From Candidatus Nomurabacteria bacterium (GTDB lineage Bacteria; Patescibacteriota; Minisyncoccia; Phycocordibacterales; UBA9973): a stretch of DNA of 56,254 nt. Of this stretch, positions 24,478 through 32,834 are shown piece after piece. The translations under genes and the position numbers were made by a program. The DNA lies in the NCBI GenBank assembly GCA_023267275.1, contig JAHFNO010000008.1:1-56254 (forward strand). The letters are read 5' to 3'. Every line of letters starts with the position of its first letter. The first letter of the stretch is position 1. A model generated the notes under the pieces. The model made no database searches. It worked only from the letters and a program-made list of their open reading frames with translations, and had not been told where the DNA came from.

Positions 24478-24798
24478 TTATTTTTGCTCGCCTTTCATCC
24501 GATCAATCATCATTTTGTATCCGCCAGTACCTTCTTTCAGCCAACGATTTATCTTGGTGATCGTAACTGGAGACTCTCCCGTTTCCTCAGTGATTTGGGT
24601 AAACGAAACGCCGGCATCAAGTTTCTTTGCGACTTCCCATCGCATTGCAAATTCTCGCAGATCTCGTTCGCTCATTAAATCTCGAAAGAATGCCTTTAGT
24701 TCATCCTCATTCTTTAATGACAAAAAAACCTTTATTAAATCAGGGGATTTCTGCTCAAGTTCAGCCCATATATCATTTTTTTCTACATCAGATATCAT
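24478..24798 (-). CDS. YerC/YecD-family TrpR-like regulator
   Basis: 106 residues. FFRDLMSERDLREFAMRWEVAKKLDAGVSFTQITEETGESPVTITKINRWLKEGTGGY is the TrpR-fold helix-turn-helix of the YerC/YecD family (the hallmark is 'R..a..L..G.sy..I...tG.StaTItRvnr.L..G.gGY'). TrpR itself senses tryptophan; the YerC group has no known ligand. Located in the cargo part of the prophage or its border. Confidence 0.88.
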   Translation of the reverse strand: MISDVEKNDIWAELEQKSPDLIKVFLSLKNEDELKAFFRDLMSERDLREFAMRWEVAKKLDAGVSFTQITEETGESPVTITKINRWLKEGTGGYKMMIDRMKGEQK

Positions 24799-24934
24799 AC
24801 TACAGTCAAGTGTAGCACTTTTTGTGAAAAAAGGAAAGTTTAGAATTTCTTTATCTTTTCTTTATAAAAAATTCATCCACAGGACACTTCCCCTCCGACT
24901 ACGAAGAAAAAAAATAGTATGCTAACTTTTCAGT

Positions 24935-25207
24935 ATGCCTAAATTTGAAATTGATCCATTCAAAGATTTACGAAAAAATGGACACATTTGGGAAGGAGAT
25001 AAAGCCACCCTTTGGTATCATGAAAAACTTGATGGCTCTTTCGTGCTGACCGCACTCTACGATTTTGAAGATAAAAAACGACGACTATATCTAGAAGTCG
25101 ACAACTATAAAAGAAAAGTTGAATTCAAAAACGAAGACATCTCTGACGAGCTATACCGCCATGTTCTGATGGAGATTGAGATGTTTAAGGGTATAGCAAA
25201 AATATAA
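24935..25207 (+). CDS. Small hypothetical protein
   Basis: 90 residues, start ATG 24935, acidic and aromatic-rich, mostly predicted beta strands (LWYHEKLDGSFVLTALYDFEDKKRRLYLEVDNYKRKVEF) and a C-terminal helix (ELYRHVLMEIEMFKGI). It is the only + strand gene in the 21.5-47 kb stretch. No family recognised. Confidence 0.5.
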   Translation: MPKFEIDPFKDLRKNGHIWEGDKATLWYHEKLDGSFVLTALYDFEDKKRRLYLEVDNYKRKVEFKNEDISDELYRHVLMEIEMFKGIAKI

Positions 25208-25223
25208 ATATCTCTACGTTGGC

Positions 25224-25445
25224 TTATCTAATGAAATAATTAATATCTTTATTATAAATCTTCGCAAAAGCTTTGAGCTCCACGATGTCAACTCTTTGTT
25301 GCCTTGATTCAACATTAGAAACATGAGACTGCGGTCGCTTAAGTTTTTTAGCAACTTGTACTTGAGTCAATCCTGCTTCTTGTCGTGCCCTTATCAACCT
25401 CTCAACAAAATAAGCGTATTCTTTTGTGTGAATTGACTTGACCAT
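25224..25445 (-). CDS. XRE-family helix-turn-helix repressor
   Basis: 73 residues, almost all one HTH-3 domain: ERLIRARQEAGLTQVQVAKKLKRPQSHVSNVESRQQRVDIVELKAFAKIYN. Helix 3 (RPQSHVSNVE) would read DNA. Being tiny, it has no cleavage domain, so it is not a LexA-like phage repressor. A perfect palindrome overlaps its start codon, suggesting self-repression. It may be the lysogeny control gene or a cargo regulator. Confidence 0.88.
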   Translation of the reverse strand: MVKSIHTKEYAYFVERLIRARQEAGLTQVQVAKKLKRPQSHVSNVESRQQRVDIVELKAFAKIYNKDINYFIR

Positions 25446-25461
25446 ATATTACTATATGGTC
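25440..25461. promoter_or_regulatory. Operator-like palindrome over HTH start codon
   Basis: gaccatata-ttac-tatatggtc, perfect 9-bp arms, covering the ATG at 25443-25445. A second palindrome tagatatcta lies at about 25489. Confidence 0.6.
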
Positions 25462-25529
25462 TATCTAAAATATGAATATCCAAAGTTTAGATATCTATAT
25501 TCCCTAATGAGTCGATGCTTATTTGATTT

Positions 25530-26465
25530 TTATTTCCAATCGAACCCTCTACCAAAATGCCCCCACGTGCAAGTATCTTTGAATTTTACCTGATCAAGTT
25601 TCAGGTACTCCCGCAATCCGCGAGGACTTAGATCGTAGCCGGTGATTTCTTGCTCCTTTCCATCAATGATTGCTACTGCCATCACTGGCTCGTTCTTCCC
25701 TATCGCATATGCGAGCTTTGTTTGAACTTCTTTCGCTGCGTGTTTTTCCAAGAGCTCGACAGCAATTCTTCGAGCCATGTATGCACCCGATCGATCGACT
25801 TTCGTATAATCCTTGCCTGAGAAAGAACCGCCGCCGATCGTAATCTCGGGACCGTAATTGTCTACAATCAACTTGCGACCAGAGAGTCCAGTGTCTGCAT
25901 CAAAACCTCCCTGTGTCCATTCACCTGCGGGATTAATGAGATATTCTTCAGCAGGAATTATTTCCTGCACAAACTTTAAGAGCTCATCGTTTTTTGTATT
26001 CTGAAAACTCGCCACCACTGTGATAACTTTCTCGCCATCGATTGTTACTTGGGTTTTTCCGTCGTAGGGATACTTCTCGAAAATCTTCTTGCAAAGCATT
26101 CGGGCAAGCTGATATTCAAGTGGCATGAAGTTTGGAGTTTCTGCTGTTGCATATCCCTTCATGATTCCTTGGTCGCCAGCACCGCCGGTATCCACGCCGC
26201 GAGCTATCTCGGGGCTTTGTAGGGCAATGTGCGTTATAACCTCGAAATCTGCCCCTACGATGGCTTTTACAATCTGTTCTACCTCGGGCTTTGCTCTGCT
26301 TGTTACCTCGCCGTTTATCGTGACAAGGTTATGCCCACCCATAACTTCGATCGCCACACGGCTCTCTGGATCGCCCTCTAAATAGGCATCGAGAATGCTA
26401 TCGGCGATGTAGTCACATATTTTGTCCGGATGTTTCGGACTCACAAACTCACTTGTTTTTCTCAT
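25530..26465 (-). CDS. metK: S-adenosylmethionine synthetase, compact form
   Basis: 311 residues against about 380-400 in most bacteria. Both signatures are present: SPKHPDKICDYIADSILDAYL, GAGDQGIMKGYAT, and GGGSFSGKDYTKVDRSGAYMARRIA with TGLSGRKLIVDNYG. The middle domain is shortened around VVASFQNTKNDELLKFVQ. It makes SAM from methionine and ATP. It lies behind a SAM riboswitch and next to a defence operon with two methyltransferases, both of which consume SAM. Confidence 0.92.
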   Translation of the reverse strand: MRKTSEFVSPKHPDKICDYIADSILDAYLEGDPESRVAIEVMGGHNLVTINGEVTSRAKPEVEQIVKAIVGADFEVITHIALQSPEIARGVDTGGAGDQGIMKGYATAETPNFMPLEYQLARMLCKKIFEKYPYDGKTQVTIDGEKVITVVASFQNTKNDELLKFVQEIIPAEEYLINPAGEWTQGGFDADTGLSGRKLIVDNYGPEITIGGGSFSGKDYTKVDRSGAYMARRIAVELLEKHAAKEVQTKLAYAIGKNEPVMAVAIIDGKEQEITGYDLSPRGLREYLKLDQVKFKDTCTWGHFGRGFDWK

Positions 26466-26475
26466 GGTTGTAAAT

Positions 26476-26624
26476 AAAAAATCCTCATAAAGAGGAAAGA
26501 TCGAGGACTAATCGTATCTTTCCGTGACGGCACTTTCGCATCGTCTTGGCTGGATGTGGCACCTTCTTATTTCTAAGGGTTGCCGGTGGGTCGTTGAGCC
26601 AGTCTCTCGCCACTCTCTTGATAA
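26476..26624 (-). promoter_or_regulatory. SAM-I (S-box) riboswitch controlling metK
   Basis: Minus strand shows TTATCAAGAGAG at the 5' end, GACTGGCTCAACGACCCACC, the GGCAACC core and AAGGTGCCACATCC, all landmarks of the S-box. Downstream, GGAAAGAT/ATCTTTCC can pair as an alternative stem, and TCCTC-TTTAT-GAGGA followed by T6 (26476-26496) is a terminator just before the metK ATG. High SAM should stop transcription. Confidence 0.9.
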
Positions 26625-26689
26625 CAAACTATTTTATTGTAAATGGATTATACCAAAATTATAAAAGATCAGCTAGCTCATTCATAAAT

Positions 26690-28345
26690 TTATGGTGTCA
26701 TTTTTGTTGATCTGTCTAACCGATAAAAAAGATGTGATAAGAGACTTAAAGCATCGAGACAATCTTTCTCAGTAAAAAGCCCAGAGTCTTTGAGGTCTGA
26801 CACGACCTCGTGTGCAACAACATTTCTTCCTCCTACAACTATTCCGTGAGAAAATTCTCGGTGGGCATTTTTTATGTTTTTTATCGTGTCTGGATCAAAG
26901 TCTGTTCCATCAGCTCTTTTGAAATTCTCCGTCACTGACAGGACTGGTGTCGCGAGTTGAAAAACATTTTCCATCATTGGAGCCGCATCTGCGATTGTTG
27001 ATCCTGATTTGTTTTTTACCGCGTTTATGTATACCTTGGCCGTTTCCAAAAAAGCAGTGTAGTAGTTTCCGTCTTCGTAGTATTGTTTTGAAGCTGTTTG
27101 AACCTCTGGATGCATATATCTCCAATGATAAAAAGCGTATTCTGGAATCAGTCCATGGATTTTTTTAACGGCACCACCCATTGCTTCAACTGGAAGTTCC
27201 GAATCTCTTTCCAAACTTTGAATAAGAGGCTTCACTTGATCTCTAATTTCAGGTGGTAATTTACTAAACCATTCAGGAATGTTAACTCCTGTAGATTCTG
27301 AGAGTTGACCTTCTCGCTTTGCTGCTCTTTTGTCGCGCCAGTCTTTTTCAAGCCATCGAATCATGCTCTGTAAATAGGCCCGCAGTTCGGCCATCTCTGG
27401 ATGATCCCAAATTAAGGATTGCCGATTAGTTTCAATTACATCTTCTGGAAGGTCGTCGATAAAATCAACCTCGAGCCAACCTGTTAGGTACGAAAAGAAG
27501 TGGCTCGATTGGCTATCAGAAAAATACTCGGCCTGATTCACCAATTTATTTCTCGAAAAAAGAACAATGCCACGCATGTTTGTTTTTGGAGAAATCGGCT
27601 TTTCAGTTGCAATAAGGTGTCCGACAACCTGAGCTTTGCGTGAGTATTCACTTTCTATGCCAATATCTACCGGCACATCCCACTCGATTTCTTTGTCGAG
27701 ATCAGCGTACTTGCGTTCGTTCGTTACTTCAATTGGAGCACTCGAATTGTGTTGTAGCGTGATTTTGAAACTAGTATCAATAATAAATATTTTTGAGAGA
27801 CTCGTAGCTATGTCTTCAGGTAAAAAATCTGAATCCCTCTGAAGTCGTCTTAGAGTGATTATTGTTCCATGTTCTCTGGGACCGCAGGGTTCATCTTTCT
27901 TCACAATCACGGGTGTATACTCCTTGTCGGCTCCTTTGATATCTTCCCATCGCATTATGAAAACATTCAACATGCCGTCCTTCTTTGTGGCGATTTCAAT
28001 CTCGTGTGATATTCCAAAAAAAGAAAGCTTTCCTAGACCTTTCTTACCTATAGCCTTTCGTCCTTTTACTGAAGCGTGATCACCATCATCGTCTCGACGA
28101 TTTCTGCCGATTCTTAAAAACTTATCATTGATGTCATCGAAACTCATTCCAACTCCGTCATCCTCTATTATGATTTCTTTGTCGGCAGTATTGTCTTTAA
28201 GATTTAATTTAATATTCTCGGCATCAGCATCATAAGAGTTTGCGATGAGCTCGGCTAACACGGGAGGAAGAGTTGAATACATGCGGACACCTAAGTGCTC
28301 GATGGTATTGGGATCAAATGTCATTTTTAGTTTGGCAGTAGGCAT
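26690..28345 (-). CDS. GHKL (MORC/Hsp90-like) ATPase with C-terminal Ymh-like domain
   Basis: 551 residues. The Bergerat ATP fold is complete: N box ELIANSYDAD (32-41), G1 box DDGVGM (62-67), and G2 region KAIGKKGLGKLSFFG. The last 120 residues (YYEDGNYYTAFLETAKVYI, GRNVVAHE) resemble the TIGR02391/Ymh domain found in defence proteins. Such ATPases often accompany C5 methyltransferases in restriction-type islands, as here, 15 bp after the 28361 gene. The exact mechanism is not known. Confidence 0.8.
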   Translation of the reverse strand: MPTAKLKMTFDPNTIEHLGVRMYSTLPPVLAELIANSYDADAENIKLNLKDNTADKEIIIEDDGVGMSFDDINDKFLRIGRNRRDDDGDHASVKGRKAIGKKGLGKLSFFGISHEIEIATKKDGMLNVFIMRWEDIKGADKEYTPVIVKKDEPCGPREHGTIITLRRLQRDSDFLPEDIATSLSKIFIIDTSFKITLQHNSSAPIEVTNERKYADLDKEIEWDVPVDIGIESEYSRKAQVVGHLIATEKPISPKTNMRGIVLFSRNKLVNQAEYFSDSQSSHFFSYLTGWLEVDFIDDLPEDVIETNRQSLIWDHPEMAELRAYLQSMIRWLEKDWRDKRAAKREGQLSESTGVNIPEWFSKLPPEIRDQVKPLIQSLERDSELPVEAMGGAVKKIHGLIPEYAFYHWRYMHPEVQTASKQYYEDGNYYTAFLETAKVYINAVKNKSGSTIADAAPMMENVFQLATPVLSVTENFKRADGTDFDPDTIKNIKNAHREFSHGIVVGGRNVVAHEVVSDLKDSGLFTEKDCLDALSLLSHLFYRLDRSTKMTP

Positions 28346-28360
28346 ATATGATATCTGTTT

Positions 28361-29416
28361 CTATTTACTCTCTAACGACCTGACTATTTGATCTCCCAGA
28401 ATCTTTCCGAACGCGGGAGGAACAGCATTGCCGATCATCTTCGATATTGAAGCGACGCTGTTTCCTATGAATTCGTAGTCCTTCGGAAAAGTCTGGATAG
28501 TGGCACCCTCTCGAATCGAGATGGCTCTGTTTTCTTCTGGATGTGCAAAGCGGCCATTGCTTATGCTGTAAAATTTGGTAGTGATTGTTGGGGCCGGACG
28601 ATCCCACCACATTCTGCCGTATGTGTCGTAGAACTTCTTTTCGCCCGAAGAATAGCATTCGAGTTTATATTTCTTTTTATTCTGCCAACCAGAACGATCT
28701 CCTCCATTCGCCGGCGTCATTTGCAATCTCTCAATATTCTTTTGGTTTAAATTTGCAGCACTATGTAAAAACTTACTAGAATCTTTTGTTCCTGCTTTTA
28801 TTTTTGAAAATCCATTTTTGGGGCCCAGAATATCCTTAAGAGTTTTTTGTTTGTTTGTTGGCTCAGGGAGAGAGATGTTTGACACTCTGGAAGCAAGCAA
28901 GGTGAACCTCTTTCTTTTCTGAGGAATTCCATACTGTGACATGTCCGTAACATGATGAGCAACTTTATATCCAAGTGATTCTAAAGTGCTTATAAATTTA
29001 CCCATTGGACTTCCCTCTTTTGAAGATATCCCGGGGACATTTTCTACAAGAACAAAGCCCGGATTAAAGTATTCGACAAATCTTTGAAAATCAAGTATTA
29101 AATCTTTAGTTTTTTTCGACTTTTCTCGGCTTGTGTGTATGATGCTCCAAAATTGGCACGGAGCACATCCCGCAAAAATCATGTTATTATCGTTTCTTTT
29201 TATTTTTAAATCCTTTTCGAGTTCTAGAGGAGAGTATTTCGTTACATCTCTTTCAAGGTATATTGATCCTTTGTTGTTTTTTTCATATGTCTCCTTACAA
29301 GACGCTTCAATGTCGACACCCGCAAGAACATTAATACCTGCCGATCTAAGACCGTGCGTGAGCCCCCCTGCACCAGAAAAGAAATCGATGGCTTTTAATG
29401 TGTTTTTTTTAATCAT
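28361..29416 (-). CDS. DNA (cytosine-5) methyltransferase
   Basis: 351 residues. Motif I DFFSGAGGLTHGL, motif IV with catalytic Cys in GCAPCQFWS (Cys 87), motif VI VLVENVPG, motif VIII QKRKRFTLLAS, motif IX IREGATIQTFP and motif X IGNAVPPAFGK are all present. It overlaps the upstream HinP1I-like endonuclease gene by 8 bp. A target cannot be read, but it is unlike the HhaI-type enzyme next door and probably has another site, perhaps linked to the GHKL ATPase. Confidence 0.92.
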   Translation of the reverse strand: MIKKNTLKAIDFFSGAGGLTHGLRSAGINVLAGVDIEASCKETYEKNNKGSIYLERDVTKYSPLELEKDLKIKRNDNNMIFAGCAPCQFWSIIHTSREKSKKTKDLILDFQRFVEYFNPGFVLVENVPGISSKEGSPMGKFISTLESLGYKVAHHVTDMSQYGIPQKRKRFTLLASRVSNISLPEPTNKQKTLKDILGPKNGFSKIKAGTKDSSKFLHSAANLNQKNIERLQMTPANGGDRSGWQNKKKYKLECYSSGEKKFYDTYGRMWWDRPAPTITTKFYSISNGRFAHPEENRAISIREGATIQTFPKDYEFIGNSVASISKMIGNAVPPAFGKILGDQIVRSLESK

Positions 29417-30197
29417 GGTTTTTTTCTTTGGTTGGAATTTTTACTATTTCACAAGGATCAATTTTAAATTGAAGCATAGCAGCAGAAGGACGTCCGTTAT
29501 CTCCACCCTTTCTTTGCATACCGATTCGACCGATTTTGAGACTACCATCTCTGGTGATTCTTACTGGACCGTTTCCATAAAAATTCATAACCATTGCCAT
29601 TGGAAGCAAAGTCCACACGCTTATATTTTTTTGGTATAAAAGAAGCCAAGATGCAGGGAAACTATCGCGGCCTTTAAATAAATCCGCAACGATTAATATT
29701 TTGTTTTTCTCAAAAAAATCGATAATTTCCGCTTGCTCTTTTGAGGTTAGCTCATCTAGGAAAATCCTTCTTGAATCTTCTGGACTTGGTTTTGGAGGAG
29801 TCAATTCGCCAGTAAAATATTTTAATTGTTTTCCTATTCTCTCTGGTATACCCCAAAGCTCCACATATTTATCTATCCACCTCTTGTCTATTTGATTGAA
29901 TCCAGAATTGTTGCTTACGAGTTTTATTGAAATATTTTCTATACCAGTTCCTTTTTTGAAAAAAATTGTGATCTCCACCTGAACATCTGTTTTGAAATTA
30001 CCTGTTATTTTAACAGCCTTCACGTTTTCGATGTCTTTCATTTGATAGCCCATGACATCCAACCATTTTTGTGCGTCTTCGTCGCTTTTCCATGCGTTGA
30101 ATTTATCAACGACATCCTGTTCATTTTTAAATCCGCCTTTGGCTGTGGCGGAACCTCTTGCGATGAGCTCTTTTAGTTTTAAATTTGTGTCATCCAT
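29409..30197 (-). CDS. Type II restriction endonuclease, HinP1I-like (predicted GCGC)
   Basis: 262 residues. From my knowledge of R.HinP1I, many segments agree in order: TAKGGFKNEQDVVDKF, AQKWLDVMGY, VKAVKITG, KLVSNNSGFNQIDKRW, YFTGELTPP, MQRKGGDNGR and AMLQFKIDPCEIV. HinP1I cuts G^CGC. The PD-(D/E)XK-type site would be Asp 71 and Lys 92 (SIK); the residue two before the Lys is Ser, not Glu or Gln, so activity should be tested. The adjacent gene is an HhaI/HinP1I-type methyltransferase. Confidence 0.85.
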   Translation of the reverse strand: MDDTNLKLKELIARGSATAKGGFKNEQDVVDKFNAWKSDEDAQKWLDVMGYQMKDIENVKAVKITGNFKTDVQVEITIFFKKGTGIENISIKLVSNNSGFNQIDKRWIDKYVELWGIPERIGKQLKYFTGELTPPKPSPEDSRRIFLDELTSKEQAEIIDFFEKNKILIVADLFKGRDSFPASWLLLYQKNISVWTLLPMAMVMNFYGNGPVRITRDGSLKIGRIGMQRKGGDNGRPSAAMLQFKIDPCEIVKIPTKEKNHD

Positions 30198-30203
30198 ATA
30201 AAA

Positions 30204-31232
30204 TTAAGTTGTTAATGTTAAGTCGGGATACGCTTTTATAATCTGTTGAAATATTAATTTCAATACAGGTACGGATACGCTATCGCCAAACTGTTTGTAT
30301 GCTTCATTTCTATTTTCTGCTATTTCATAGTCTTCTGGGAAGCCTTGCATGCGGGCACATTCTCTCGGAGTCAGCTTTCTGACTTTACCGTTAATCAAAT
30401 ATGCTCCTGTTTTGCTTGCTGCACCGCCTCCATAGGCCGACAACGTTATACCGGCGGCTTTTGTTGAGTATATCCTCTCTCCTTGTCCACCCCCATTTAT
30501 CTTGCCTATCTGCAAAGGACGACGAGGGTCTACTACTTCCGCATCAGGCTTCGTTATTTTCATGTCTGGTCTGTCGATAAAACCATGAAAGATGTTATCT
30601 TGCTCAAGAATATCTTCAACAGTTTTAAACTCCTTGATTGGTTTTGGAAATTCAAAATTCTTTATTCCAAGGTCTTTCCTGAAGGCAACGATATAGACTC
30701 TTTCTCTCGCCTGAGGAACTCCGTAATCGCTTGATCTCAAAACTTTTATAAAGTGATCATATCCGATTTCTTCAAGTGTGTCTTTGACCACTTGGATTGT
30801 TTTTCCATTATCGTGTTTTAAGAAATTTCTTACGTTCTCCAAAAAAAGAACTTCTGGTTTTGCTTTTTTTGCGATTCTTGCAACATCAAAAAATAAAGTG
30901 CCTCTAGTATCACCGAAACCTTTCATTTTCCCTGAAATACTGAAGGCTTGGCAAGGAAAACCTGCACACAAAACGTTGTGCTTAGGAACTTCTTTTTCGT
31001 CTATTTTTGTAATGTCTCCTTCTGGGCACTCACCGAAGTTTCTTTCGTAAGTATCTTGAGACTTTTCGTCCCATTCTGATCCAAAGACACACTCCCCTCC
31101 ATGACTTTCTAGAGCAATGCGAAATCCTCCAATGCCAGCAAACAAATCAATGAAATCAAAAGTCTGTTGGGTTTTTTCCCAACTTTTCTTTTTGTTTACC
31201 TTTTGAGTTTGAAATAGTGTTGCGACTGGCAT
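30204..31232 (-). CDS. DNA (cytosine-5) methyltransferase, M.HhaI/M.HinP1I type (predicted GCGC)
   Basis: 342 residues, close to M.HhaI along the whole length: FIDLFAGIGGFRIALES (motif I), EGDITKIDEKEVPKHNVLCAGFPCQAFSISGK (motif IV, Cys 94), LFLENVRNFL (VI), QARERVYIVAF (VIII), the recognition segment KINGGGQGERIYSTKAAGITLSAYGGG, then LTPRECARMQGFP (IX) and FGDSVSVPVL (X). The recognition part is especially like HhaI, which methylates the first C of GCGC. It protects host DNA from the endonuclease 6 bp downstream. Confidence 0.92.
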   Translation of the reverse strand: MPVATLFQTQKVNKKKSWEKTQQTFDFIDLFAGIGGFRIALESHGGECVFGSEWDEKSQDTYERNFGECPEGDITKIDEKEVPKHNVLCAGFPCQAFSISGKMKGFGDTRGTLFFDVARIAKKAKPEVLFLENVRNFLKHDNGKTIQVVKDTLEEIGYDHFIKVLRSSDYGVPQARERVYIVAFRKDLGIKNFEFPKPIKEFKTVEDILEQDNIFHGFIDRPDMKITKPDAEVVDPRRPLQIGKINGGGQGERIYSTKAAGITLSAYGGGAASKTGAYLINGKVRKLTPRECARMQGFPEDYEIAENRNEAYKQFGDSVSVPVLKLIFQQIIKAYPDLTLTT

Positions 31233-31234
31233 AT

Positions 31235-31513
31235 TTATATTCTAATTACTAAATTAATTCCCGACAATTTTATTATTAATATTTTTCCTTCCAATTTCTT
31301 ACTCGTTTGTTGACCTATAAATATTCTTCCAGATAAATCTATTTTTCGATCCTTTAGTGTAATGTGACCGATTCTTACTGAAAATTTTTCACCAAGTTTT
31401 TTTCTTGCCTCCTTATCCATGGTCACAAACAAATAGCCTCGACTGACTTCACTCTTAGTGAGTGTCCTTTTGATACCGTCGTTAAGTCTTCTGAGTCCTT
31501 GCAGTGCGGCCAT
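31235..31513 (-). CDS. Small basic protein heading the restriction operon, unknown
   Basis: 92 residues from ATG 31513, with 2 bp to the methyltransferase gene. Lys/Arg-rich N-terminus (ALQGLRRLNDGIKRTLTKSE), then beta-rich segments (GYLFVTMDKEAR, FSVRIGHITLKDRKIDLSGRIFIG). The start is chosen because a promoter would begin the mRNA about 2 nt upstream; the longer ORF to 31603 covers that promoter. It may regulate the operon, but it is not a typical HTH C-protein. Confidence 0.5.
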   Translation of the reverse strand: MAALQGLRRLNDGIKRTLTKSEVSRGYLFVTMDKEARKKLGEKFSVRIGHITLKDRKIDLSGRIFIGQQTSKKLEGKILIIKLSGINLVIRI

Positions 31514-31521
31514 ACAAATAC

Positions 31522-31550
31522 ATTTTACAAACTTTGCGCTAGAATAGCAA
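31522..31550 (-). promoter_or_regulatory. Promoter of the restriction-modification operon
   Basis: TTGCTA (31545-31550), 17-bp spacer, TAAAAT (31522-31527) on the minus strand. The spacer holds a GCGC site, the predicted target of the encoded methyltransferase. Confidence 0.55.
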
Positions 31551-31610
31551 CTAACAATAAGAAGCACCATTAATGTGCCGTTGAGTCTACACTTGTCAGA
31601 CAATTAGATA

Positions 31611-31790
31611 TTATTTTCCTGCGTATGGTTGGGTCGTTTCCCCTTTGTTTGCAAAGTAAAAGGCGAATGCCATTGATGCGAGAGTCAAGAAATCCTTGGC
31701 ATCAATCTTGCCGATAAGCATGCCTGCGATCGTCGCAAGTGCCATCAAAATAAAAACGACCTTGGATGCTGATTGGTATATTGGTTGCAT
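31611..31790 (-). CDS. Holin-like two-helix membrane protein
   Basis: 59 residues (ATG 31790). Two hydrophobic segments, SKVVFILMALATIAGMLIG and FLTLASMAFAFYFANKG, separated by a short KIDAKD turn. It lies just downstream of the lysin gene in the same direction. Size and topology fit a class II-type phage holin; only position and topology support this. Confidence 0.6.
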   Translation of the reverse strand: MQPIYQSASKVVFILMALATIAGMLIGKIDAKDFLTLASMAFAFYFANKGETTQPYAGK

Positions 31791-31803
31791 AAATTTTTAT
31801 GAA

Positions 31804-32805
31804 TTAATTATAAAGTTCATTGAGCTTTGCGATCGTCTTCGGACCACACTGCACGCCTCCATTATTTGATCCAAGATATTTATTTTGGAAAAGAAGGACA
31901 CCTCGCTGCGTAACTGGGCCGTACAAGCCGGTACTGTCCACGTTCGTCGGGAACATTCCCTCGTACTTGAGAATGTCTTGAAGTGCGATCACGTCTGCAT
32001 TCCTGTCTCCCCGCTTGAGCCAGTGCGTAAAGTTGTGATGCGGTTTATTGTCATTCGGCTCGTAAACAAAGTTGATCGTGTAGCCTGCGTAAAAACAACG
32101 AGCCTTGAGCCATTCTTGCGAGAGATATCGTTGTCCGAACTTTGCGTAATTCGGGCCCCATGAATCGTCCATCACAATATACTTTTTGCCACTGACGAGG
32201 ACATTGTCTACGCCTGCGGTTCCATGCCCGCACGTAAGCTTTGAATTTGGATCAACGGTCGGAAAGTCTGTCCATTCTGAATAATCGAATCTGTGACCAA
32301 GAAGGACACCTTTGCCTAGTGTGGTAATCGCTGCGATCGCATCAATGTCAATTGGAAGTGCGACTCGACCTGCTGACTTGTATCTTTGAGCTGTTGCATC
32401 TGTGTCGGCTGTGATTCCTGTCTTGTCATTCATTTCAGTCTCGCCTTTGTTTTCGGATGGGAGCAAAGATTCGAGTGTCGCACCGTGATTTCTTCCAATA
32501 TCCAAGGCTTCAGGCAGATACATACCGCCTCCCTGTGTTGTGCGACGTGTATAAATGTCACGAGGAGAAAGATGCACGAATTCCCTGCCCTCATAGACCT
32601 CGTCGATACCAAGAATTTTTGCCACCGCAAACGCTACACAAGCACTCGATCCGTCTTGATTGAAGATTGGGAATTGTTTTGGCGTACGCTCATCCCATTT
32701 CGGTGCGGGCGGTGCTGAGAATAATTCCTCGTGAATAAAACCTGTCTCTTTTTCTTTTATGTCTCTGATCGGGTCATCTACGATTCCGTTATAATTTTCG
32801 TTCAT
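31804..32805 (-). CDS. Papain-like cysteine peptidase with peptidoglycan-binding domain, probable lysin
   Basis: 333 residues. The papain (C1) core is visible: Gln 50 and Cys 56 in NQDGSSACVAFAVA, His 194 in CGHGTAGVDNVLV, and VMDDSWGPNYAKFG where papain has NSWG, so the usual Asn is Asp. The C-terminal 75 residues (LKRGDRNADVIALQDILKYEG, GLYGPVTQRGVLLFQ) form a peptidoglycan-binding-1 domain. There is no signal peptide. Next to a holin-like gene at the end of the tail module it probably cleaves wall peptides at lysis, an unusual fold for an endolysin. Confidence 0.75.
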   Translation of the reverse strand: MNENYNGIVDDPIRDIKEKETGFIHEELFSAPPAPKWDERTPKQFPIFNQDGSSACVAFAVAKILGIDEVYEGREFVHLSPRDIYTRRTTQGGGMYLPEALDIGRNHGATLESLLPSENKGETEMNDKTGITADTDATAQRYKSAGRVALPIDIDAIAAITTLGKGVLLGHRFDYSEWTDFPTVDPNSKLTCGHGTAGVDNVLVSGKKYIVMDDSWGPNYAKFGQRYLSQEWLKARCFYAGYTINFVYEPNDNKPHHNFTHWLKRGDRNADVIALQDILKYEGMFPTNVDSTGLYGPVTQRGVLLFQNKYLGSNNGGVQCGPKTIAKLNELYN

Positions 32806-32834
32806 ATATTCTTTAACTTTTCTTTATAAATCTT

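Noticed and set aside
25530-26465. metK as a truncated pseudogene
   Set aside because: It is short, but all catalytic signatures are present and it has a complete riboswitch in front.
31514-31603. Longer start of the first restriction-operon ORF
   Set aside because: The upstream part covers the predicted promoter and encodes a Cys-rich stretch unlike the rest.
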